Source of the DNA: an uncultured Bacteroidales bacterium
GTDB taxonomy: Bacteria > Bacteroidota > Bacteroidia > Bacteroidales > Muribaculaceae
NCBI GenBank assembly: GCA_902793405.1
Contig: CADBDH010000011.1
Coordinates: forward strand, 111,195-175,194
Length of the DNA: 64,000 nt
Reading direction: 5' to 3'
Shown: positions 18,556 through 25,618 of the stretch, in pieces
How positions within the stretch are numbered: position 1 is the first letter of the stretch
Layout: every line of letters begins with the position of its first letter
Translations under genes and position numbers: made by a program
The notes under the pieces: model-generated
What the model saw: the letters and a program-made list of their open reading frames with translations, nothing else
The model's database searches: none
Told to the model about the DNA's origin: nothing

Positions 18556-18618
18556 CGGTTTTCGGTGGCTTGGCAGCGGCGGGCCGTCGCCTCGCTTGTG
18601 CCAAACCACCGAGAACCG
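18556..18618. other. Long GC-rich hairpin of unknown role
   Basis: CGGTTTTCGGTGGCTTGGCA pairs with TGCCAAACCACCGAGAACCG across 20 positions with one mismatch and one wobble. The 23-base loop contains a second GC-rich stem-like sequence. It lies 23 bases behind the stop of the 18641-21028 gene and about 110 bases before queF. No T-run follows on either strand. Confidence 0.55.
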
Positions 18619-18640
18619 ATGATCCCTCAGGGGAAAGAAT

Positions 18641-21028
18641 TTAGAGGGCTAGGCGGAAGCCTAAGCCATTGGCAGTTTGGCTGGCAGATGCTTCGGTACG
18701 GTACCAAACACGAGAGTTAGATTTAGGATTGAAGAATGCTCCACCACGGCAGATTCGACTAGAGCCCGATTCGGGACCCGTCGGGTTGGTCTGTGCATCG
18801 TCGCTATACAAACCAGAATAATCGTTGCACCATTCCCAAACATTACCGCTCATGTCATACAGGCCCAACTCATTGGGCACCTTTTGCCCCACAGGTTGGG
18901 TGGTACTAACTGAACTGTTACACCATGCCACATTGCCAGGAGTGTCGCTGCCGGCATACATGTATCCATGGCTCAAATTGCCACCACGGGCGGCGAACTC
19001 CCATTCGGCCTCGGTGGGCAAGCGGAAAGTCATGCCTGTCATCTGGTTCAGCTGGGTGATGAACTGTTGGCAGTCGTCCCAGGAAACTTGTTCCACGGGC
19101 ATGTTCAGGTCACCGGTATAGTAACTTGGATTGCTGCCCATCACAGCCACCCACAATGCCTGCGTCACCTCGGTTTCACCAATGCTATATGACGACAGCG
19201 TCACTTGATGGGCGGGCAAGGCGCTCTCGTCATCGCTATCAGGAGTCTCTCCAGTAAATCCCATTGTGAAGGTGCCGCCGGTAACAGGCACCATATTGAA
19301 GGTCACACCACCGATGGTGAAAGAATTACCAGTCCAACTGCCACTCAACAGGTAGTCGATCAGGGTGGTCACGTCGCTGATGTTCACGTTGCCATCCTGG
19401 TCACAGTCGGCATTGGCGAGAACAATGCCCGAGGCATTTCCACTCAGCAGGTAGTCGATCAGGGCTGTCACGTCGCTGATGTTCACGTTACCGTCGGCAT
19501 CCACATCACCTCGCTTCTCCATACTTCTAATGGTGAGATTGTCCACGGCAAAGTAGTCCCCCGTGGGGTTAACGCTGCTGTCCTTGGTATAGCGCCACGT
19601 GAGCGTATGGGTGCCGGGCGTGACATCCATCGTATAAGTCTCCCAGTCGTTCTGACGCGCGCCGTAAGCAAACTGGGAGCCCTCGCCCCAGGCCTTGAAA
19701 TCAAACGAGAGCCTGGACAAAAGGGTAACCTTAACGGTCGAGGTCATCTCAGACGTGCTGCTGGACACGCCGGCATTGCCCGACCGGGCATAGGTACGGT
19801 TGCCCTCGGCCACCTCGATCCACGGATACGCTCCAAGGGAGGTGACAGTGAAAGCGCCATCGCTGACTGCCTGACTGAGGTCGGCACCTAAGCAGACATT
19901 GTCCACGGCAAAGTAGTCGCCTGTGGGGTTGACGCTGCTGTCCTTGGTATATCGCCACATGAGCGTGTGGGTGCCCGCTGTCAAAAGCACGGTATAGGTC
20001 TCCCAGTTGTTCATAAGGGCGCCGTAAGCAAACTGGCTCACGCCATCGACGAAGAACTCACACTTGTCCCACGCTGTGCTCGAGCCCTCTCCCCAGGCCT
20101 TGAAATCAAAGAAGAGCGACATGGGGCTGCTCAATGTCACCGTGGCTGTCAATACCGATGAACTGCTGGCCACGCCCGCATTTCCCGATTGGGCATAGGT
20201 GCGGCCGCCCTCGGTCACCACCTTCCAGGGATAGTCGCCACTTGAACCGAAGTTGATGGTACCACCCTCGATGTTGAGGGCACTATTCAACGCTTCACCC
20301 GATTCATCGGAGAATCCCTCTACATGCGTGAACTTGTTCCAGTAATTGGTATTCTGATAGGCATTAAGAGCACTCGAGGGAACATGCAGCGTGGCAGTGG
20401 CATAGGTACTCTCTTCAAACATCGGCTCCTTGAACTCCCAAGCCTCGAGGCTGCGGCAGGTAATGTCCGTCAGACTGGTACAGCCCATGAAGATGTTCAA
20501 AGACCAGTTGACTTGATTGAAACGGCAGTTCGCACCCAGGTCAACAGTGGTGAGCGCCGAGCAGCCATAGAATGCCAATCCGCCCACATAGGTCACCGAA
20601 TTGGGGATAACCACTTCGGTCAGAGAGGTACAACTCCCGAAAGAATAACCACCGATGGTGGTCACCGTGTTGGGAATGGTCACTCTGGCCATGCCGCTGC
20701 AGCCCGCGAATGCATTCTCGCCGATTGTCAGGACATTATCTGCGATGGTAATACTGGTAATATTATTACAATTCCGGAAGGCTCCCTCTCCAATCTCAGT
20801 GACACGGTATTCGGTACCCGTCGCAGAATTGGTAGCAGTACCGTGGATAGTATAACCGCCGGAAGGCGATGCTACCACATGACCGACAACCTTGGCCGTG
20901 GTGCTGCTGGTGATGACATACTGCAGATTTTGGTAAGTGAAGTCATAAGTGTCGGCGGCACTGGCAGCCAGTGCGCACGTTAACCACACCGCTAGTGCGG
21001 TCAACAGTTGGAGGTGATTTTTTTTCAT
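18641..21028 (-). CDS. Secreted LRR_5 / dockerin-like / FGE-sulfatase domain protein
   Basis: A 795-residue exported protein. Signal peptide 1-25; BspA-type leucine-rich repeats about 75-215 ([19 protein letters not shown] type); two copies of a jelly-roll-like module at about 256-378 and 391-499 ending in GDYFAVDN; a dockerin-like calcium-loop doublet at about 506-563 ([19 protein letters not shown] twice); and a formylglycine-generating-enzyme-like (SUMF1, C-type-lectin fold) domain at about 575-795, with [22 protein letters not shown] and the C-terminal GFRLAL. The second jelly-roll copy lacks 15 residues present in the first (317-331). True FGE oxidases need two active-site cysteines in the C-terminal part; these are not evident, so a binding role is more likely. 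A -7 box TATCTTTG is at 21144-21137. Confidence 0.8.
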   Translation of the reverse strand: MKKNHLQLLTALAVWLTCALAASAADTYDFTYQNLQYVITSSTTAKVVGHVVASPSGGYTIHGTATNSATGTEYRVTEIGEGAFRNCNNITSITIADNVLTIGENAFAGCSGMARVTIPNTVTTIGGYSFGSCTSLTEVVIPNSVTYVGGLAFYGCSALTTVDLGANCRFNQVNWSLNIFMGCTSLTDITCRSLEAWEFKEPMFEESTYATATLHVPSSALNAYQNTNYWNKFTHVEGFSDESGEALNSALNIEGGTINFGSSGDYPWKVVTEGGRTYAQSGNAGVASSSSVLTATVTLSSPMSLFFDFKAWGEGSSTAWDKCEFFVDGVSQFAYGALMNNWETYTVLLTAGTHTLMWRYTKDSSVNPTGDYFAVDNVCLGADLSQAVSDGAFTVTSLGAYPWIEVAEGNRTYARSGNAGVSSSTSEMTSTVKVTLLSRLSFDFKAWGEGSQFAYGARQNDWETYTMDVTPGTHTLTWRYTKDSSVNPTGDYFAVDNLTIRSMEKRGDVDADGNVNISDVTALIDYLLSGNASGIVLANADCDQDGNVNISDVTTLIDYLLSGSWTGNSFTIGGVTFNMVPVTGGTFTMGFTGETPDSDDESALPAHQVTLSSYSIGETEVTQALWVAVMGSNPSYYTGDLNMPVEQVSWDDCQQFITQLNQMTGMTFRLPTEAEWEFAARGGNLSHGYMYAGSDTPGNVAWCNSSVSTTQPVGQKVPNELGLYDMSGNVWEWCNDYSGLYSDDAQTNPTGPESGSSRICRGGAFFNPKSNSRVWYRTEASASQTANGLGFRLAL
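19532..20263 (-). repeat. Intragenic duplication of a jelly-roll-like module
   Basis: 19895-20263 and 19532-19858 encode two copies of the same module with very similar DNA, for example the stretch coding for [17 protein letters not shown]. The copy nearer the C-terminus lacks 45 bases. Confidence 0.75.
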
Positions 21029-21193
21029 AATAGATCAATTTAACAGTTAATAAATCAATTGTTTTAGTTAAACTCATCCGTGGGGATTGCGGTAGGCAGA
21101 AGAGTACAACTTACTGCTGAAAATGAATCCGCACCGCAAAGATATTGGAAAAATTATTAAAAAGCAAGTATATATTCTATAATTATTCCCGAC

Positions 21194-21907
21194 TTACCGA
21201 TTTTCATTCAGCAGATTGAGGGCGAAACGGGCTGCAGCGGTTCCCATCGGCGTCATCTCGTCAAGGCTGCGCAATGCCTTGAGTCTGACGTTCTCGTCAA
21301 CGTCATCGCAGTGGTTCAGGAGCAAATGACGGCTATAATCGACCGTGAACTCGGGATGGCCCTGGAAAGTAACGACCTGACTACCTATCCTGAACGACTC
21401 GTTCTTGCAGAAATCGCTGGTGGCACACAGAACAGCATCCTGTGGCAAGGCGGTCACCTGGTCGTGGTGGCTGTAGAGCAAACGCATCTCCTGTCCCGGG
21501 AAATAGGGCACCATGCGCTCGTCAATCACTTGCGAGGCCCGCACTCCTGCGCCGAACCCGCCTTCATACTGCCTGACTTCACCGCCCAGTGCCCTGGCAA
21601 TCGCCTGATGGCCGAAGCACACGCCCATCAGTTTGGCACCACGGCAATAGGCATGTTCAATCCACTTGACCAGTGCGACAATCCACGGTTTGTCGTCATA
21701 GGCCGAGTCCAGACTGCCGGGCACCAGATACAACTCGTCGGTATTGACCGATGGAGGCAATTCGCCCTGCCACGTCTGGAATATCTTGTATGAAACCTGT
21801 TCACCGATGGCGGCAAACAGGTCCATAAACAGTGACTCGTAATTGGGGATGAAATCGGGCAACCTTCCAGGGAAGGTGTCACACAGCAGGATGTTGACGC
21901 GAATCAT
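21194..21907 (-). CDS. Class I glutamine amidotransferase domain protein
   Basis: A 237-residue protein related to the GMP synthase-type glutaminase. GVCFGHQ holds the nucleophilic Cys, and FQGHPEF supplies the His-Glu pair, so the triad is complete. The start at 21907 overlaps the stop of the HD gene (ATGA), which argues against longer upstream starts. There is no synthetase domain, so it belongs to the stand-alone GATase group (gamma-glutamyl hydrolase or gamma-Glu-polyamine type enzymes, or an unassigned amidase). The 55 C-terminal residues extend beyond the GATase fold (DDVDENVRLKALRSLDEM...). It is translationally coupled to an HD phosphohydrolase. Confidence 0.85.
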   Translation of the reverse strand: MIRVNILLCDTFPGRLPDFIPNYESLFMDLFAAIGEQVSYKIFQTWQGELPPSVNTDELYLVPGSLDSAYDDKPWIVALVKWIEHAYCRGAKLMGVCFGHQAIARALGGEVRQYEGGFGAGVRASQVIDERMVPYFPGQEMRLLYSHHDQVTALPQDAVLCATSDFCKNESFRIGSQVVTFQGHPEFTVDYSRHLLLNHCDDVDENVRLKALRSLDEMTPMGTAAARFALNLLNENR

Positions 21908-22521
21908 AACTCGTCGATTTCCTCGCCTGTGCGTTCCATAATGCTGGCTGCCAAGCCATCGGCCGTCTGGATGATGGTCACCAGGGGATAAAGCTTGCGG
22001 GCGGCATCGTAGTTGCGCATGTCCTCGTAGCTGTTCTGGTTTACACCCCAGGCGCCCATGTGCCAACGAATGGCGAGCATCTCGTCATCGTTAAGGGGAA
22101 GACCGCTACACAGCAGCAGCGTGAGCGATTTCTCGCCGTGACCCATCGGGAAGCCCTTGTAGGTAATCTTGTAGCCCTCGGCATCTTCCCAGATGCCCAG
22201 CGCGTTCTTGCGTTTCTTGACCGTGCGCTTGTAGATGTCGCACTTGCACACGTCGTGCAGCAGGCTGGCCAGGATAATGCTGTCGCGCTTCACCTCGTGT
22301 TCGATGCCGGGCTCGACCGTCTTCATGGCCTCGAACACGGCGAGTGCCGCCTTGCACGTATTGAGGGAATGCTTAGCCAAGCCGCCCTCGACATTCAGGT
22401 GGTGACCAGCCGAAGCGGGAGCCGTGAAAAAGCCCCAACTTTCCAGATCACCTATCACGTCCTCGATGCCCTCACGTTCGGTAGAACGCAGCAACTCCAG
22501 GATTTCTTCTTTGCAAGTCAT
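21904..22521 (-). CDS. HD-domain phosphohydrolase
   Basis: A 205-residue cytosolic protein with the HD metal motif: His in GLAKHSLNT near 50-55, His-Asp in SLLHDVCK near 88-94, further His in GHGEKS and WHMGAW, and the late Asp in IQTADGLA. The family includes nucleotide and polynucleotide phosphohydrolases; the substrate here is unknown. It overlaps the amidotransferase gene by ATGA and follows mlaF across a heptad array. The N-terminal part (EILELLRSTEREGIEDVI) resembles HD proteins often called hydrolases in Bacteroidales genomes. Confidence 0.8.
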   Translation of the reverse strand: MTCKEEILELLRSTEREGIEDVIGDLESWGFFTAPASAGHHLNVEGGLAKHSLNTCKAALAVFEAMKTVEPGIEHEVKRDSIILASLLHDVCKCDIYKRTVKKRKNALGIWEDAEGYKITYKGFPMGHGEKSLTLLLCSGLPLNDDEMLAIRWHMGAWGVNQNSYEDMRNYDAARKLYPLVTIIQTADGLAASIMERTGEEIDEL

Positions 22522-22524
22522 GTG

Positions 22525-22597
22525 TTTAGTGTTTTTAGTCCCTAGTTTCTAGTTTCTAGTCCCTAGTTGTTAGTTTTTAGTCCTTAGTTGTTGGTGC
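22525..22597 (-). repeat. Heptad array between mlaF and the HD gene
   Basis: About ten tandem 7-base units on the minus strand (ACTAAGG, ACTAAAA, ACTAACA, ACTAGGG, ACTAGAA, ACTAGAA, ACTAGGG, ACTAAAA). The last codons and stop of mlaF (PTTKD, TAA at 22579-22577) lie inside the array. Confidence 0.8.
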
Positions 22598-23389
22598 GGG
22601 CTTGTCTTTCTTGTAGCCGTGTTCGCGGCGGTACTTGCGGACGTCGCGGAAAAGGTCGGTGGCATAGACAAAGTTGTTCAGGTCATCGTTGTCCACGTCG
22701 TAGATTTCGTCCTTAGTGCCAATCCATCCCACATGGCCCTTGTTGATGAAAATGATGTTCTCGCCGATGCCCATCACCGAGTTCATATCGTGGGTGTTGA
22801 TGATGGTGGTGATGCCGAACTCGTGGGTAATGTCACTCAGCAGTTCGTCAATCACAATCGACGTCTTGGGGTCAAGGCCAGAGTTGGGTTCGTCGCAGAA
22901 CAGGTATTTAGGATTCAAGGCGATGGCACGTGCGATGGCACAACGCTTTTGCATACCGCCCGAGAGTTCGCTGGGATACTTGTTCTCGCTGCCCGTGAGG
23001 TTGACGCGGTCGATGCAGAACTGGGCACGGTCACGAATCTCGCCGGGGCTCATCTTGCTGAACATGACCAGGGGGAACATCACGTTACCCATCACCGTCT
23101 CGCTATCGAAGAGCGCCGAGCCCTGGAAAAGCATGCCAATCTCCTTGCGCAACTCCTTGCGTTGCTTGCGGTCCATGCGCGTGATGTCGCGTCCGTCATA
23201 CAGGATTTCGCCCTCATCGGGGTCAAACAGGCCCACAATATTCTTAATCAGAACCGTTTTGCCCGATCCCGACTGACCGATGATGAGGTTAGTCTTGCCG
23301 TCATAGAGTTTGGCATTGATGTCGAACAACACCTGGCGGGTGCCACCCTCCTCCTTGAAGGTCTTGGAAAGATGCTTTACTTCAATCAT
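22577..23389 (-). CDS. mlaF: Phospholipid transport ABC ATPase (MlaF-like)
   Basis: A 270-residue ABC ATPase for the MCE-type lipid transport system of the cell envelope. Walker A is GQSGSGKT (near 39-46), the signature is LSGGMQKRCAIARA, and Walker B is YLFCDEPNSGLDP. The C-terminal segment (FVYATDLFRDVRKYRREHGYKKDKPAP) extends past the ATPase fold. The final residues PTTKD are encoded by an intergenic heptad repeat, so they are probably dispensable. It follows mlaE on the same strand; the MCE subunit (MlaD) is not next to them. Confidence 0.9.
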   Translation of the reverse strand: MIEVKHLSKTFKEEGGTRQVLFDINAKLYDGKTNLIIGQSGSGKTVLIKNIVGLFDPDEGEILYDGRDITRMDRKQRKELRKEIGMLFQGSALFDSETVMGNVMFPLVMFSKMSPGEIRDRAQFCIDRVNLTGSENKYPSELSGGMQKRCAIARAIALNPKYLFCDEPNSGLDPKTSIVIDELLSDITHEFGITTIINTHDMNSVMGIGENIIFINKGHVGWIGTKDEIYDVDNDDLNNFVYATDLFRDVRKYRREHGYKKDKPAPTTKD

Positions 23390-23424
23390 TTTAGTCCCTA
23401 GTTGTTAGTTTCTAGTTTTTAGTT
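23390..23424 (-). repeat. Heptad array between mlaE and mlaF
   Basis: Five 7-base units (ACTAAAA, ACTAGAA, ACTAACA, ACTAGGG, ACTAAAA in minus-strand sense), ending directly at the mlaF ATG. Confidence 0.75.
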
Positions 23425-23441
23425 ATCGTAACACATTGTTG

Positions 23442-24188
23442 TTAGAGTAACAGGAGGGTTAGGATGACGTCGGCCACCAGAATCATGATGTTGCTCATCA
23501 CCACAGTGTCGGTACTGGCCTTACCTACCTCGACCGAGCCGCCCTTGACCGTGTAGCCATAGTAGCATGCAATGGTAGACATCAGGAAGGCGAATACCAG
23601 CGATTTAATCAGTGCGAACCATACATACCACTCGATGAAGAGCGACTGGATACCGAAAATGAACGTATCGGGGTCGACTATACCCGTGATAATGCAGATG
23701 AGCCAACCGCCGAACAGACTGGTTGCCATACAGATGACCACCAGGAACGGCAGGATGGTGATAAGGGCCATAATCTTGGGAGCAGCCAGGAAGTTGGCAC
23801 TGTTGATGCCCATGATGTCGAGCGCGTCGATCTGCTCGGTGGCCCTCATGGTGCCGATCTCGCTGGCGATGTTGGAGCCGATCTTACCCGACAGAATCAG
23901 GCACAGAATGGTCGATGAGAACTCCAGCAGGATAATCTCACGCGTGGTCAAACCCACCGTGTAACGCGGCAGCAGCGGGTTGGAGATGTTGAGCTTGATC
24001 AGAATCGTACACAACGAGCCAATGAACAGCGACACGATAATGATCAGCGGAATCGAGTCGATGCCCAACTTGGCAATCTCATCCAGATAGCGTTTGAAGA
24101 ATACCTTCACCTTGTCGGGGATGGCAGTGACCCTCCACATGAACATGCAGTAGTCTCCAAACCTATCCAACATTTTAGTCAGTATCAT
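23442..24188 (-). CDS. mlaE: Phospholipid transport permease (MlaE-like)
   Basis: A 248-residue inner-membrane permease of the MlaE/YrbE family, with five to six hydrophobic segments and the conserved central region GSNIASEIGTMRATEQIDALDIMGINSANFLAAPK, which is characteristic of the family. It partners MlaF in moving phospholipids between the two membranes. ATG at 24188 is used; an internal Met at 24173 is an alternative start. The upstream spacer is a 74-base heptad array. Confidence 0.92.
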   Translation of the reverse strand: MILTKMLDRFGDYCMFMWRVTAIPDKVKVFFKRYLDEIAKLGIDSIPLIIIVSLFIGSLCTILIKLNISNPLLPRYTVGLTTREIILLEFSSTILCLILSGKIGSNIASEIGTMRATEQIDALDIMGINSANFLAAPKIMALITILPFLVVICMATSLFGGWLICIITGIVDPDTFIFGIQSLFIEWYVWFALIKSLVFAFLMSTIACYYGYTVKGGSVEVGKASTDTVVMSNIMILVADVILTLLLL

Positions 24189-24194
24189 ATTTGT

Positions 24195-24268
24195 TTTAGT
24201 TTCTAGTCCTTAGTTTCTAGTCCTTAGTTTCTAGTCCTTAGTCTCTAGTCCTTAGTCTCTAGTTGTTG
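24195..24268 (-). repeat. Longest heptad array, before mlaE
   Basis: Ten tandem 7-base units in minus-strand sense, alternating ACTAGAG/ACTAAGG and ACTAGAA/ACTAAGG. The array ends 6 bases before the mlaE ATG at 24188. Confidence 0.8.
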
Positions 24269-24291
24269 GTTGACTTTTTAAAATACATTTA

Positions 24292-24846
24292 TCAGCCTTT
24301 TATCAGGTTGTTGAGCATGGCATAGACGGTGAGGCCTGCCACACTCTTGATGCCGGTCTTGTGGGTGATGTTCTTGCGGTGGCTGATGACGGTGTGAACG
24401 CTCACGTTGAGAGTATCGGCAATCTCCTTGTTGGTCTTGCCTTGGGCCAACTGCACCAGCACAGCCGTTTCGCGCTTGGTCAGCTCATAGTTGTTCTTTG
24501 CCACCTCTTCCTCGCCAGGAGCAGCCTGGGCAAGGGTGTCGATAATGACAGCGCGGCTGTCGCGGATGTCCACCACGGCGTCATACTGCTTGAGCAGGTC
24601 ACGCTCCACATACTGATAGACCAATGCCACTATGGCCAACGGGCGCTCGACGTGCATGTGCCGGGGATTGCCCAGCAACGTGGGGTTGATGAGCAGGATG
24701 TCGGGGCGCGACATGGCGATGCGTTCCTCGAGGTTGTCGGCGCTAGACTCCGTGTCCAGAATCTTAAAGCGCGACTCATCGAGGACGGCTCGCAGACCCT
24801 CGACAATCACCTCGGCAGGTTCGACAATCAACAGGCGCTTTTTCAT
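24292..24846 (-). CDS. LuxR-type regulator with degenerate receiver domain
   Basis: A 184-residue regulator. Residues 1-115 have the outline of a response-regulator receiver (MKKRLLIVEP...PDILLINPTLL), but the phosphoacceptor Asp is replaced by Asn54 and the acidic pair is reduced to Glu9. Phosphorylation is therefore unlikely. Residues about 121-180 are a LuxR/FixJ helix-turn-helix (LTKRETAVLVQLAQGKTNKEIADTLNVSVHTV). The ATG overlaps the stop of the hemerythrin gene (ATGA). That coupling suggests the hemerythrin-like protein, not a kinase, supplies its input. Confidence 0.85.
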   Translation of the reverse strand: MKKRLLIVEPAEVIVEGLRAVLDESRFKILDTESSADNLEERIAMSRPDILLINPTLLGNPRHMHVERPLAIVALVYQYVERDLLKQYDAVVDIRDSRAVIIDTLAQAAPGEEEVAKNNYELTKRETAVLVQLAQGKTNKEIADTLNVSVHTVISHRKNITHKTGIKSVAGLTVYAMLNNLIKG

Positions 24847-25541
24847 TTCAAGATGGCATTTTCCAGGTGCTGAACCAGCGGCACCATTATTTTCTCCTCG
24901 ATAAAGGTGTGCTTCTTGAGATCCTCGCTCAAGCGCAGGATGTCATAGACCACATCCACCACATTGTCGTCATCGACCTGCGGCGGCAAGTACTTGAAGA
25001 CGATGTTCAACAAATCGTCTAATTTGCCTTCTATATCGCTGTGCGTGTGCACAAACTCTCCAATGCTGTAGGTGGTGTCCTTCTTGCCACTCATGAGCGC
25101 CCCGATGTGTGGGAACACGTCACGCTCCTCGTGGGCGAAATGCTCCTCGACCTCACGCTTGTACTCCTTGAAAAAGCTGATGAACACCTGTCCGATGCGC
25201 CCGCTCAACTTTTGGGCTATGGCATCGAGGTGGCGCTCGATGTGCGGCAAGCGCTTGTCGACATAATAGCGGTGCGACTTCTCAAGATAGGGCACCAGGC
25301 CGGTCATGTCAGTCCCCAGGATTGTAGCCGTCGAGGGGACGTAATTATTGAAGGTATAGACGTTGCAGATGAGCAGGAAGAAGGCCGTGTCGACCCCACT
25401 CCCCTCGCACACGTCGGCAATCGAGCGGTCGCCAAAACCCAGCGAGATGCCCAGCCGCGACATCAGCGTCAACAATGACGGATGGGCGGTGATGAGGTCG
25501 CTCAATCGGCTTTCGCTCGAGAATAGTCGTGATTTCATCAT
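24843..25541 (-). CDS. Hemerythrin-domain protein, ScdA/RIC-like
   Basis: A 232-residue cytosolic protein. The N-terminal 60 residues (LSDLITAHPSLLTLMSRLGISLGFGDRSIADVCEGSGVD) resemble the ScdA N-terminal region of iron-sulfur repair (RIC/YtfE) proteins but lack the paired cysteines. The hemerythrin four-helix bundle follows, with candidate iron ligands in LPHIERHLD, FAHEERDVFPHI, FVHTHSDIEGK and HTFIEEKIMVPLVQHLE. Such proteins bind a di-iron centre and respond to oxygen or nitric oxide. The first of two adjacent ATG codons (25541) is chosen; an upstream extension lies before the -7 box. It is coupled to the LuxR-type gene, forming a candidate redox-sensing pair. Confidence 0.85.
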   Translation of the reverse strand: MMKSRLFSSESRLSDLITAHPSLLTLMSRLGISLGFGDRSIADVCEGSGVDTAFFLLICNVYTFNNYVPSTATILGTDMTGLVPYLEKSHRYYVDKRLPHIERHLDAIAQKLSGRIGQVFISFFKEYKREVEEHFAHEERDVFPHIGALMSGKKDTTYSIGEFVHTHSDIEGKLDDLLNIVFKYLPPQVDDDNVVDVVYDILRLSEDLKKHTFIEEKIMVPLVQHLENAILK

Positions 25542-25577
25542 TACTTGAATTACGATACTGTTTACTTTTAACGGCTG

Positions 25578-25609
25578 CAAATATAGCACATTTTAGCCAA
25601 TAGAGCAAA
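25578..25609 (-). promoter_or_regulatory. Promoter of the hemerythrin-LuxR pair
   Basis: Minus strand: TTTG (25609-25606), 20-base spacer, TATATTTG (25585-25578). The leader to the ATG at 25541 is about 30 bases. Both boxes fit the consensus. Confidence 0.7.
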
Positions 25610-25618
25610 TCACCACAA

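Noticed and set aside
18641-18760. Diversity-generating retroelement variable region
   Set aside because: The C-type-lectin-like end fits, but no reverse transcriptase or template repeat is in the window and the sequence is not rich in AAC-derived codons.
22524-24270. CRISPR array at the repeat-rich spacers
   Set aside because: The repeats are contiguous 7-base units without spacers, and no cas gene is present.
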